NCBI RefSeq assembly: GCF_000518665.1
Contig: NZ_JAEA01000001.1
Span: forward strand, 186,001 to 250,000
DNA from: Microvirga flocculans ATCC BAA-817
Lineage (GTDB): Bacteria > Pseudomonadota > Alphaproteobacteria > Rhizobiales > Beijerinckiaceae
DNA length: 64,000 nucleotides
Direction: 5' to 3'
Shown: positions 17,432-25,967 of the stretch, piece by piece
Layout: every line of letters starts with the position of its first letter
Position numbering within the stretch: position 1 is the stretch's first letter
Made by a program: the position numbers and the translations under genes
The notes under the pieces: model-generated
What the model saw: the letters and a program-made list of their open reading frames with translations, nothing else
Told to the model about the DNA's origin: nothing
Databases searched by the model: none

Positions 17432-18235
17432 ATGACGCTGCGAATCTGGTTCCAGTCGACGGTCGAAATCGCGACCTATCACAGCTATCGTCAGGCCCTG
17501 CTCGACCATTTTGCCCGTGTCGCCCCCGACCTGGAGGTGGCCCTGCATGGCGTTCCTGACGGGACCTGGGGCGGATTGGCGAACAGCCAGGTCATGCAGA
17601 TGCCCTACGCCTATCACAAGATCCTGAGCGACGTGCTGTTCGAGCAGCTTCGCAAGGCGGAGCGGGAGGGGTATGATGCCTTCGTGCTCGGTTCCTTCAC
17701 GGAGCCCTGGCTGCGGGAGCTGCGGTCCATGACCGATATCCCCGTGGTGTCCACGGCGGAGGCGGCGGTTCACGTGGCCTGCTCCGTGGCCCAGAAATTT
17801 GCGCTGGTCACCATGAATGTCGAGAACGAATGGTTCCAGCGGGTCAACATGCAGGCGCGTAGCCTGGAGGGCCGCATCAGCGGCATCTATGTCGTCCGCC
17901 CGGAGGCGACCGAGCGCGAGATCAACACGATCTTCACCGATCCTTCCGCCTATCTTGCGCGCTTTACCGATGTCGCGCGGAGGGCCATCGGGCAGTGCGC
18001 CGATGCGATCATCCCCTCCGAGGGCCTGGTCGCCACGGTTGTGGCGCGCAACGACCTGCGGGAGATCGATGGCGTTCCCGTCGTCGATCCCATCGCGGCC
18101 GCCGTTCTCTACGCGGAGATGATGGCGAAGCTTCACCGTCACACGGGCCTGAAGCCGGGACGCCGCTGGCACTATGGGAAGCCGACGCAGGCCGTTCTCG
18201 ACTTCATTGCCGGCAAGAGCGCGCTCATCGGCTGA
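17432..18235 (+). CDS. Asp/Glu/hydantoin racemase-like protein, first copy, no catalytic cysteines
   Basis: A 267-residue protein of the aspartate/glutamate/hydantoin racemase superfamily, which includes maleate isomerase and arylmalonate decarboxylase. The usual two Cys positions are replaced: the first motif reads LGSFTEP instead of GCFxDP, the second IPSEG instead of LGCAG. Only two cysteines remain in the whole protein, elsewhere (HVACSVA, GQCADA). A two-thiol racemase mechanism is therefore unlikely; hydrolase, decarboxylase or binding roles are open. Its paralogue follows after 27 bases and is probably in the same operon. Confidence 0.72.
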   Translation: MTLRIWFQSTVEIATYHSYRQALLDHFARVAPDLEVALHGVPDGTWGGLANSQVMQMPYAYHKILSDVLFEQLRKAEREGYDAFVLGSFTEPWLRELRSMTDIPVVSTAEAAVHVACSVAQKFALVTMNVENEWFQRVNMQARSLEGRISGIYVVRPEATEREINTIFTDPSAYLARFTDVARRAIGQCADAIIPSEGLVATVVARNDLREIDGVPVVDPIAAAVLYAEMMAKLHRHTGLKPGRRWHYGKPTQAVLDFIAGKSALIG

Positions 18236-18262
18236 TTCCCACTCCTGATCGAAGGTCTGACA

Positions 18263-19045
18263 ATGAAAATCTGGTACCAGTCGACGCTGAACTTCACCTA
18301 TTTCCCGAATTACGAGAAGGCGCTCGCCGCGCATTTCAAGCGGGTCGCGAGCCCCGGAACCGAAGTGGTCCTCAACGGCCGCCGGAGCAGCTTCGGCAGT
18401 CATCTCGATACGGCCGACGTGATCGGCTCACCGATCATGTATCACACGGTGGTCGCGCCCGCCTTCGTCAAGTCCCTTCTCGATGCGGAAGAAGCCGGCG
18501 CCGACGCCTTCGTCGTTGCCTCGTTCAGCGAGCCGATTCTGCCGGAGCTGCGCTCGCTGGCGCGCATTCCGGTGGTCTCTATGCCGGAGGCAAGCTTCAT
18601 GGCCGCGTCGATGAGCGCGCCGAAAGTAGGCCTCGTCACCTTGAACAAGCTGGTCATTCCCTTCATCGAGAAGTCGGCCTCCCTGCACAAGTGGAAGGAT
18701 CGCCTCAGCGGAATCCACCTGATCGAGGGCGACGTGTCCGAGGCGGAACTCGACGCCAATTTTTCGTCTCCCGGTCCGTATCTCGACAGGCTCGTCGCCG
18801 GCGTGCGGGAGGCCATCGCCGCCGGAGCGCAGGTCGTCATCCCCGCCGAGGGCGTGCTGGGGGTGATGGCGGCCGAAAACGGGCTGACGGAGGTCGACGG
18901 CGTTCCCGTGATCGACGCCATCGGCACGCCGGTCCTGTTCGCCGAGCTGGCGGTGGCGCTCAAGAAGCGCACCGGAGTGGCTCAAAGCCGGGTGGCTTAT
19001 CCGTTGCCGAGCGATGCGGCGCGCAATCTCCTCGCCGGCGCCTGA
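18263..19045 (+). CDS. Asp/Glu/hydantoin racemase-like protein, second copy, no cysteines
   Basis: A 260-residue paralogue of the preceding protein (shared IWYQSTLNFTYFPNYEKAL start, SFSEPILPELRSLA motif, and the AEG loop). The first catalytic Cys is Ser and the second Ala (IPAEGVLG), and the protein has no cysteine at all. Tandem copies suggest a heteromer or two steps on related substrates. It is followed by an NTF2-like gene and then the TRAP transporter genes, which points to metabolism of an imported organic acid. A racemase label from databases would be misleading here. Confidence 0.72.
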   Translation: MKIWYQSTLNFTYFPNYEKALAAHFKRVASPGTEVVLNGRRSSFGSHLDTADVIGSPIMYHTVVAPAFVKSLLDAEEAGADAFVVASFSEPILPELRSLARIPVVSMPEASFMAASMSAPKVGLVTLNKLVIPFIEKSASLHKWKDRLSGIHLIEGDVSEAELDANFSSPGPYLDRLVAGVREAIAAGAQVVIPAEGVLGVMAAENGLTEVDGVPVIDAIGTPVLFAELAVALKKRTGVAQSRVAYPLPSDAARNLLAGA

Positions 19046-19138
19046 AATCTCGAAGCATCGGAGAGTGAGCCGAGCGGGCGCCGGCCCTCGGTCTCACCGC
19101 CGCCAGTTGCGCAAGGTCGTTATGAAGGACGGGGATGC

Positions 19139-19639
19139 ATGATGGACAATCACGATATCGAGGCGCTGGAACGCCGTTTGCGAGCGGTTGAGGACAGGCT
19201 GAGCATCTACAACCTGATCAGCGCCTACGGCCCGGCCGTCGATGCGTGCTCGATCGAGAACAATGCGGAATTGTGGACCGAGGACAGCGTCTACAAGGTC
19301 GGCGGCCTGGGCGAGTATGTCGGCCATCAGGGGCTGCGTGACATGATCGAGGGTCCCTTCCATCAGGACGTGACGAACGGCGGCTCCGGACACGTCCTAT
19401 CCCTGCCGCATGTCCATCTTGACGGCGACCGGGCCGTGGCGACCAATTACGCGAAGCTCTTCGCGCATCGGGATGGTGTCTTCACGTTGAGGCGGCTCGT
19501 CGTCTCCCGCTGGGAGCTCGAGCGACGGGACGGCCAGTGGAAGATCAGGCGTCGCACCAACGTGTTGCTCGACGGTTCGCCCGAGGGAAAGGCCCTTCTG
19601 GCGCGCACGCCGGAAGGATTGGATGCCTCGAACACGTAG
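19139..19639 (+). CDS. NTF2/SnoaL-like protein
   Basis: A 166-residue protein of the nuclear-transport-factor-2 fold, close to the SnoaL-like group seen with aromatic or steroid catabolism (RLRAVEDRLSIYNLISAYGPAVDACSIENNAELWTEDSVY at the start, RRLVVSRWELERRDGQWKIRRR near the end). Family members include ketosteroid isomerase, scytalone dehydratase, dioxygenase small subunits and non-catalytic proteins. The conserved pocket acid cannot be assigned with certainty. The double ATG at the start leaves one codon of doubt. It lies between the racemase-like pair and the TRAP genes. Confidence 0.75.
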   Translation: MMDNHDIEALERRLRAVEDRLSIYNLISAYGPAVDACSIENNAELWTEDSVYKVGGLGEYVGHQGLRDMIEGPFHQDVTNGGSGHVLSLPHVHLDGDRAVATNYAKLFAHRDGVFTLRRLVVSRWELERRDGQWKIRRRTNVLLDGSPEGKALLARTPEGLDASNT

Positions 19640-19979
19640 CACGAGGGCGGGCTCACAGCGAGGCCGCATCCCGCCATCCGCATGACCCTGCAACGGCTCT
19701 GAAGGGAACCTGTCACGAGGAATAAAGAGCTATTCTGTCCACGTGATCCTGCTTCCGGTAGGGCGCTGACGGGTCGCCGCATGCGAGAGGCAAGGCGACG
19801 GAGGGAACATGGAAGAGCCACTCCGCATCCTGGAGCACCCGTTGTTCCGTCACAAAAGCTAGTGACAGACGCTCGATGGCGGCGGCGCGATAATAGTTTC
19901 CTGCCATGGTGTGGCAGTTGCCGGTTCGACCGGCCAACGTCTAATAGGGCGGGCATAAGGACCTGTGGAGGATCGTAAT
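19640..19979. other. Intergenic region upstream of the TRAP operon
   Basis: About 340 bases with no convincing gene. It holds an inverted pair GTCAC-N8-GTGAC (19849-19866) that could be an operator, and a palindrome CCGGTTCGACCGG near 19920. Its length and AT-richer patches suggest the TRAP promoter lies here. Confidence 0.4.
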
Positions 19980-20555
19980 TTGAACCAGTCGGAAGCTGTG
20001 GCGCCGAGAACTCTCGGCTCCGAAAAGCCGCATCCTCTCGATCGGATGAGCCGGGTCTTGGCGACCATCGGCGGTATCGTCCTGATCTTCATGATGCTGC
20101 ACATCATGCTCGATGTGTTCATGAAGTATGTCTTCAGCGCGCCCGTGCAGGGAACGCTCGAGATCGTCTCTTACTACTACATGGTCATCGCCGTCTTCCT
20201 GCCGCTCGCTCTGGTGGAGCTGAAGCGCGAGCAGATCGTGGTCGATGTCTTCTTCAACATGTTCCCGCGCAGCCTCAAACTGGCCAGCGTGATCTTCAGT
20301 CTGGTGCTCAGCGTCGCGATCTACGCTGCCCTGACGTACCGCTCGACATACGATGCGCTGCATGCCCAATCCATCGGCGAAATGGCGATGGGATCGGCCA
20401 TGACCATTGTCTGGCCGTCCCGCTGGGCCCTGCCTGTCGGCTTCGCGAGCGCGGGGCTGGTCTGCCTCTGGCATCTGATCGGCGTTCTCAACGGACGCAA
20501 CCGAAACGTCTGGCTCGAGGCGTATGACGCCAGCGCCGAATACGTCGTGGAGTAA
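19980..20555 (+). CDS. TRAP transporter small permease (DctQ type)
   Basis: A 191-residue inner-membrane protein with four predicted helices (VLATIGGIVLIFMMLHIMLD, TLEIVSYYYMVIAVFLPLAL and two more). It is the small membrane subunit of a tripartite ATP-independent periplasmic transporter. The start is set at TTG 19980 because GGAGG lies 8 bases upstream; a GTG 15 bases earlier would place the GGAGG inside the gene. The large permease begins 3 bases after the stop, showing tight coupling. Substrates of the family are mostly carboxylates or sulfonates. Confidence 0.85.
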   Translation: MNQSEAVAPRTLGSEKPHPLDRMSRVLATIGGIVLIFMMLHIMLDVFMKYVFSAPVQGTLEIVSYYYMVIAVFLPLALVELKREQIVVDVFFNMFPRSLKLASVIFSLVLSVAIYAALTYRSTYDALHAQSIGEMAMGSAMTIVWPSRWALPVGFASAGLVCLWHLIGVLNGRNRNVWLEAYDASAEYVVE

Positions 20556-20558
20556 AGT

Positions 20559-21866
20559 ATGGACCGTCTCGATATAGGATTGATTTCGGTCGGCGTCGCC
20601 TTGGTGCTCATGGCCATCAGGGTGCCGATCGGGCTCGCGCTGATCAGCGTGTCCTTCGTGGGCATCGCCGCGATCTCCAGCTGGAAAGCCGCATGGGGAG
20701 TGCTGAGCACGATTCCCTACTCGTTCATCGCCGCATGGGAGCTCAGCGCCGTGCCCATGTTCCTGCTGATGGGCTATGTTGCGGCAAGGGCCGGCATCAC
20801 CAATGGCCTCTTCACGGCCATGCGCATGCTCTTCAGCTGGGTGCCCGGCAGTCTGGCCGTGGCGTCGGTCGGCGCATCCGCATTGTTCGCGGCCGCGTCG
20901 GGGTCTTCGGCTGCGACTTCGGCCGCCCTGGCGCGCATCGCCGTGCCCGAGATGATCAAGGCCAAGTACCACAAGGGCCTCGCCACCGGCACGATCGCGG
21001 CCGCCGGGACGCTCGGCTCGCTGATCCCGCCCTCGATCATCATGGTGATCTACGGGGTGTTCACCAACACCGCCATCGGTCCGCTGTTCGTGGCGGGCGT
21101 GGTGCCCGGCATCCTCACCGCCATCGCCTTCTCGGCCATGATCATGATGCGCGTGAAGCTGAATCCCTCCCTTGCGCCGCGTTCCAAGGTGAACCTGACC
21201 GAGGAAGAGCGCCGGGCCGCGTTGCGGGATATCTGGCCGCTGCCGACCCTCATCCTGGGTGTGCTGGGAAGCATCATGCTGGGCATCGCCAGCCCGACGG
21301 AAGCAGGCGCGCTCGGCGCTCTCATGGCGATCCTGATCGCATGGAAGCGCAGGAGCATTTCGAAGCGCATGATCTGGGACTCGCTGCTCGATACGGCCAT
21401 CTCGACCGCGGTCGTCTTCTTCATCGCCATCGGCGCAGCCATGTTCCAGCGGTTGATGGGGATCAGCCAGCTTCCGGCCTTCTTCTCGGACAGCATCCTG
21501 TCGATCAGCGACAACAAGTATGTCGTGATCCTGATGATCGCCTTGATCTACCTGGTCCTGGGCATGTTCCTCGACTCGATCGGTATCATGCTGCTGACGC
21601 TTCCGGTCGTTCTGCCGCTGCTGGTCGCGCTCGACTTCAACATGATCTGGTTCGGCATCCTCGTCGTCAAACTTCTTGAAATCGGGATGGTCACGCCGCC
21701 GCTTGGACTCAACGTCTATGTCGTCAAAAGTTCCCTAGGAAACCAGGTCGATCTGATGACGGTGTTCAAGGGCGCGGGCTGGTTCATCGTGACGGATCTT
21801 CTGGTCCTCACGGCCCTCGTTGCTTTCCCGATCCTGTCGCTTTGGCTTCCGTCGCTCATGGACTGA
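20559..21866 (+). CDS. TRAP transporter large permease (DctM type)
   Basis: A 435-residue polytopic membrane protein, the channel subunit of the TRAP system. Typical DctM features: GLALISVSFVGIAAI near the start, AGTLGSLIPPSIIMVIYGVFT, SPTEAGALGALMAI, and the C-terminal VTPPLGLNVYVVK. It couples sodium- or proton-driven uptake to the periplasmic binding protein encoded about 110 bases downstream. Length and motifs are normal and nothing indicates damage. Confidence 0.92.
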   Translation: MDRLDIGLISVGVALVLMAIRVPIGLALISVSFVGIAAISSWKAAWGVLSTIPYSFIAAWELSAVPMFLLMGYVAARAGITNGLFTAMRMLFSWVPGSLAVASVGASALFAAASGSSAATSAALARIAVPEMIKAKYHKGLATGTIAAAGTLGSLIPPSIIMVIYGVFTNTAIGPLFVAGVVPGILTAIAFSAMIMMRVKLNPSLAPRSKVNLTEEERRAALRDIWPLPTLILGVLGSIMLGIASPTEAGALGALMAILIAWKRRSISKRMIWDSLLDTAISTAVVFFIAIGAAMFQRLMGISQLPAFFSDSILSISDNKYVVILMIALIYLVLGMFLDSIGIMLLTLPVVLPLLVALDFNMIWFGILVVKLLEIGMVTPPLGLNVYVVKSSLGNQVDLMTVFKGAGWFIVTDLLVLTALVAFPILSLWLPSLMD

Positions 21867-21978
21867 CCAAGCTTCACCGCTCCGGGGAATAAGGAGGTTG
21901 CCCTTGCCGTTCCCCAACCTGTCTCCACTGCCATCAGCCCCCATAAGCTGATCTGAACTCACAACCGAGGAGGAAACG

Positions 21979-23121
21979 ATGAAAAGATTCAATCGCATTC
22001 TGATGAGCGCGCTGCTTTGCGGAGCGGCCGTCTGTGCAGCCGCTCCGGCAAGCGCGGACAATTTCAGCTACTCGATCTATCTGTCGCCGACCGAGCCGCT
22101 TGCGGCCTACGGCTATATTCCGTGGGCCAAAGCCATCACCGAGCGCACGGGCGGAAAGGTCAAGATCGAGACCTATCTCGGCGGTTCTCTGCTTCCGGCG
22201 CGCGACAATCTTACGGGAACCCGGGACGGTGTGGCGGACATCGCCATGCACCCCATCACCTACACGCCGTCCGAGCTCCCGATCTGGAACATCATCCCGG
22301 ATGTGGCATTCAAGTTCCCGGATCCCTTCGTCACGGCCTTCGCGAGCACCGAGTACGGACTTCTCGATAAAGAGGGCAATGGCGAGTTCGCGTCCGCCGG
22401 CGTCGTCTATCTCGGCGGCTATTCCACGCCGGCCTACCACTTCATCTGCCGGGATGCGAAGATCGCCAGCGTGGCGGACCTGAAGGGCAAGCGCGTGCGC
22501 ACACCGGGCGGTCCTTGGTCGCGCTTCGTCAAGTCCATCGGCATGGTCGACGTGAACATTCCCTCCTCCGAAATGTACACGGCCTTCGAGCGCGGAGCCG
22601 TGGATTGCGGAGCGGCGGACCCGACCCACCTGATCTCCGGCGCGAACCTCCTGCGCGTCGCCAAGGGCTACAGCGTCATGAACATGGGGCCTTACTTCGC
22701 AGGCGCCTCCTGGATCGTGAATCCCGCGTCCTGGTCGCGCATCAGCCCCGAGAATCGCAAGATCATCTTCGAGGAAAGTGCGAAGGGTCTCGTTGCGGCC
22801 ATGGTTGGCTACGTCACAAAGGGCGATGAGGGCGTCTCTCAGGCGCGTGCGGCCGGCATCGCCATGGTCGAGCCTGCAGCCGACCTCACGGCGGCTTACG
22901 ACAAATTCGTCGCAGGGATCGACGCCGACATGGTTGCTGCCGGAACGAAAGCCGGCGTGAAGAACATGGACCAGGAAGTGGCCGACATCACCGCGCTCAT
23001 GGCCAAGTGGACGAAGCTGCTCGACGGCGTCGACCGCAACGATCAGGCGAAGATGTCCAAGCTGGTCTGGGACGAGATCTACAGCAAGCTCGACCCCAAC
23101 ACCTACGGCGTGAAGAAGTAA
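21979..23121 (+). CDS. TRAP transporter substrate-binding protein (DctP type)
   Basis: A 380-residue periplasmic protein with a signal peptide cleaved about residue 27 (AAPASA-DN). The mature part has the DctP fold (IPWAKAITERTGGKVKIETYLGGSL, GVADIAMHP, and AFERGAVDCGAADPTHLISG, the segment that holds the strand-swapped hinge). DctP proteins normally bind the ligand carboxylate by a conserved Arg; the likely one here is in DLKGKRVRTPGG. AGGAGGAAACG lies before the ATG. A strong terminator follows, closing the operon. Confidence 0.9.
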   Translation: MKRFNRILMSALLCGAAVCAAAPASADNFSYSIYLSPTEPLAAYGYIPWAKAITERTGGKVKIETYLGGSLLPARDNLTGTRDGVADIAMHPITYTPSELPIWNIIPDVAFKFPDPFVTAFASTEYGLLDKEGNGEFASAGVVYLGGYSTPAYHFICRDAKIASVADLKGKRVRTPGGPWSRFVKSIGMVDVNIPSSEMYTAFERGAVDCGAADPTHLISGANLLRVAKGYSVMNMGPYFAGASWIVNPASWSRISPENRKIIFEESAKGLVAAMVGYVTKGDEGVSQARAAGIAMVEPAADLTAAYDKFVAGIDADMVAAGTKAGVKNMDQEVADITALMAKWTKLLDGVDRNDQAKMSKLVWDEIYSKLDPNTYGVKK

Positions 23122-23172
23122 GACAATCCAAGCTGGCGCCGATATCCGGTGCCGGCTTCCTGCATCCGTTCG

Positions 23173-23207
23173 AACAGCCACGCTCTCGCGTGGCTGTTTC
23201 GTTTTTT
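23173..23207 (+). terminator. Intrinsic terminator after the TRAP operon
   Basis: A perfect 11-bp stem (23173-23183 with 23188-23198) has a TCTC loop and is followed by TTTCGTTTTTT. Confidence 0.85.
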
Positions 23208-23280
23208 CGGCTTCCAAGACCTCAAAGGATCTACTGGCGTGCAGCAGGCAACATGTTCCCCGGAACTCGGGTTCGAACAT

Positions 23281-23955
23281 TCAAGCCAGGTGCACCCCCG
23301 GCTCGAGCCGCTGAAACATCAGAAACGTTCGCCTGATGTGGGCCCGCATCTCCCGTTCGGCCCTTTGGGAATCCCGTGCCAGGAGGGCATCGACGATGGC
23401 AGCATGCTCGGCATGCGCCAGGGCCATTTCCTCCCGCGTGCTGGATCGGACGACCGGGCGGTTGAGATAGAAGCGGCCCGTTTCGTAGATTGCTTCCTTG
23501 AGCTGCTCGTTGCCGGCGGCGTCGATGATGGCCGCGTGGAAGTCGCGGTTCGTGGAGATGCGCCGGTCTTCGTCGCCCGGTTCGACCGTCAGGCGATCTT
23601 CATGAATGCGCTTGCAGCGCCGCAGCTGATCGTCGGTGCCGCGCTGCGCCGCCAGAAAGGCTGCAAAACCTTCGAGCGCGATGCGAACTTCGAATTTTCC
23701 CAAAACCTCGGCGGGCGTGTATTCCCGCACGGCCCAGCCGCGTCGGCGCGGCACGATTAACCCGATCGCCGCAAGCCGCTGCAGGCTTTCGCGGATCGGC
23801 GTGCGGCTGACGTCGAGGAGCTGAGCCAGGTCCGTCTCGATCAAAGGCTCGTTCGGGCGTAACTCTCCGGTCACGATTTTTGCCCGCAGTAACTCGAACA
23901 CGCGGTTGGATATCGCGTGAGTTATGTCTCCAGCCACTTCCGAGAGCTCCTCCAA
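23281..23955 (-). CDS. GntR-family regulator, FCD type
   Basis: A 224-residue regulator with a GntR winged helix (IETDLAQLLDVSRTPIRESLQRLAAIGLI, residues 40-68) and an all-helical FCD ligand domain with the expected metal-binding His residues (NRDFHAAI, HAEHAAIVDAL). Such proteins usually repress a neighbouring catabolic operon and respond to its acid substrate or an intermediate. It faces the TRAP operon and is divergent from a LuxR-type gene; both flanking units are likely targets. Confidence 0.88.
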   Translation of the reverse strand: MEELSEVAGDITHAISNRVFELLRAKIVTGELRPNEPLIETDLAQLLDVSRTPIRESLQRLAAIGLIVPRRRGWAVREYTPAEVLGKFEVRIALEGFAAFLAAQRGTDDQLRRCKRIHEDRLTVEPGDEDRRISTNRDFHAAIIDAAGNEQLKEAIYETGRFYLNRPVVRSSTREEMALAHAEHAAIVDALLARDSQRAEREMRAHIRRTFLMFQRLEPGVHLA

Positions 23956-23980
23956 CCTCAGATTAATGCTCCGATACCAT

Positions 23981-24008
23981 CATACATTTTAGTGAACAAT
24001 CTTGTATG
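23981..24008. promoter_or_regulatory. Candidate operator in the gntR-luxR gap
   Basis: CATACA (23981-23986) and TGTATG (24003-24008) form an inverted pair separated by 16 bases in an AT-rich stretch. TTGTATGCA resembles half-sites seen for FCD-type GntR proteins. Weak evidence. Confidence 0.3.
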
Positions 24009-24110
24009 CAGAAATGATTTGCATGTGGAAACCGTTGGGTTAGTGTCATTTCCACGCCAAGCTGGACACAAACAGAGCGGACACACCGCCGTACGGCCCT
24101 GGAGGACGCC

Positions 24111-24884
24111 ATGTACGTTTCAAAGATCGATGCCGCCCAATCTTTGCCCTACGCCTTTCAGGCCGCGCTGGGGGATCTGATCGAAGCTGTCGGACGGCCC
24201 AATTTTGCCGAAACTCTGTTTCGCACGACCCGCTCGGCGACGGGCTGCGACCAGCTGATCGTTTTTACAGGTGTCTGCGGTCAAGCGCCAAAGACCGCGA
24301 TCATGCAGGGCATCGATGCGCCGATCTGGCGCAACGAGCGCTATGTCAACGATTACTGGCGTGTCGATCCTATCCGCCTTGTGGAACTGGAACTCGAATC
24401 GTCTGGCGCGTCGCTCGCGCTCATCGAAGCGCGCGATCTGTCGAGTGCCGAATATCGCGATGATTGCTTCACCGAGGCGAACCTCTACAGCCGCGCCTCC
24501 ACCTGCCGGAACCGCGACGGGCGCATGGTGCGGTTCAATCTCTATTTCAAGGATCGCCGCGCCTTTGATCCGATCGTCAGCCAGTACTTGAGCGATACGT
24601 CCGAGCTGATGGATGTGCTTCTTCGCCGTCATGGCATTCACGGCGAGCGCACGGCCCATCGCCTGGGGCAGCAGAATATCGCTGACCGCTTGCGCGTTGT
24701 TGCGCCGGAACTCACCCAGCGCGAGCTGCAGGTCTGCACGCACATCGCCCGAGGGCTGACCTCGGAAGGGATCGCGCTCGAGTTGGGAATCAGCCTCAAC
24801 ACGGTTCTGACCTACCGAAAGCGAGCCTACTCACGCCTTAACATTTGTACGCAGAACGAGCTTCTGCAACTGTTGGTTTCTTAA
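24111..24884 (+). CDS. LuxR-type regulator (possible LuxR solo)
   Basis: A 257-residue regulator. The C-terminal HTH is clear (LTQRELQVCTHIARGLTSEGIALELGISLNTVLTYRKRAYSRLNI). The N-terminal part has IWRNERYVNDYWRVDPIRL, which recalls the W/Y...DP ligand-pocket pattern of acyl-homoserine-lactone receptors, though the fit is partial. There is no luxI gene nearby, so it could be an orphan receptor or sense a pathway metabolite. It is divergent from the GntR gene and reads toward the SDR genes, about 180 bases upstream of the first. Confidence 0.8.
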   Translation: MYVSKIDAAQSLPYAFQAALGDLIEAVGRPNFAETLFRTTRSATGCDQLIVFTGVCGQAPKTAIMQGIDAPIWRNERYVNDYWRVDPIRLVELELESSGASLALIEARDLSSAEYRDDCFTEANLYSRASTCRNRDGRMVRFNLYFKDRRAFDPIVSQYLSDTSELMDVLLRRHGIHGERTAHRLGQQNIADRLRVVAPELTQRELQVCTHIARGLTSEGIALELGISLNTVLTYRKRAYSRLNICTQNELLQLLVS

Positions 24885-25062
24885 GGCGGTTCATTCCGCA
24901 ACAATTAATGCCGGGGCGCCTTCGGACAAGCCGGACCGGCAGTGACCGAATTGCTCTGCCCCTGTGAAAATCGGCTAGGCTCTAGCGTCACATCCCGATG
25001 GGACTGCATGGATGCTGCCCGATGCTAGTCTTTGACAAACGGCAGCGATGAGGACACGCGTC

Positions 25063-25839
25063 ATGGGTAAGCGTCTTTCGGGCAAGATCGCCATTGTGAC
25101 CGGTGGCGCGTCGGGTCTGGGCGCCGCCATCAGCAGGCGTTTCGCCGCGGAGGGGGCGCGCCTGGTGATCGCCGACCTCGATCGTTCAAGGGCGGAGTCG
25201 CTTGCCGCGGAGCTCGGCGCCGATGGCAGCGAGGTTGCGGCCTGCCCGGTCGATGTTTCCGAGGGCCCATCCTACGAGGCCATGGTTTCCTTCGCGACCG
25301 CGCGCTACGGCATCCCGAACATCATCGTGAACAATGCCGGCGTGCCCCAGCGCTATCATGTGGCCCATGAGGTCGATGAGGCGAGCTACGACCGGCTCTA
25401 TGACGTGAATGTCAAGTCGCTCTACTGGTGCGCCGTCCATGCCATTCCCGCCATGATCGAGAACGGAGGTGGAGCGATCGTGAATACGTGCTCCGTCTCG
25501 GCGACGCGCCCGCGGCCCATGAACACGTGGTATGCGGGCTCGAAGGCAGCCGCGGTCGTCACCACGAAGGCTCTCGCTCTCGAATACGCGCGTCAGAACA
25601 TCCGCGTCTGCGGCGTGAACCCTGGTCCCGTGGATACGCCGCTTCTCGCAGACGCGCTCAGCGGCTTCGGCGGCGCGAACGAGCAGGCCATCGCACGCGG
25701 GAAAATGGCGGAAGGAATTCCTCTCGGGCGCATCGCGCAACCGGAGGAGATCGCCAATGTCGTGCTCTTTCTTGCGTCCGACGAGGCCAGTTTCGTGACG
25801 GGCGTAGTCGTCGAGGTCGATGGCGGCCGCGCCATCTAG
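25063..25839 (+). CDS. Short-chain dehydrogenase/reductase (SDR 1)
   Basis: A 258-residue classical SDR with TGGASGLG (cofactor loop), NNAG, and the catalytic Ser plus YAGSK. The aspartate after the second strand (IADLDRS) favours NAD(H). GAGGA 8 bases upstream supports the ATG at 25063 over an in-frame ATG 15 bases earlier. It is the first of four SDRs in a row; the ends are similar but the sequences are only moderately alike, so they are probably different steps rather than recent copies. Confidence 0.88.
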   Translation: MGKRLSGKIAIVTGGASGLGAAISRRFAAEGARLVIADLDRSRAESLAAELGADGSEVAACPVDVSEGPSYEAMVSFATARYGIPNIIVNNAGVPQRYHVAHEVDEASYDRLYDVNVKSLYWCAVHAIPAMIENGGGAIVNTCSVSATRPRPMNTWYAGSKAAAVVTTKALALEYARQNIRVCGVNPGPVDTPLLADALSGFGGANEQAIARGKMAEGIPLGRIAQPEEIANVVLFLASDEASFVTGVVVEVDGGRAI

Positions 25840-25967
25840 AACCTCGCGATGAGCGCTCTCAACGGGAGCACTCGCACCTGTCGCAGGTCCTGTCACAAGA
25901 CTTGGGGATAGGAGCGTTTCCGCCCGAAAGCTACATCTGGCGACCGAACATAACGTGAGGAACCAGC

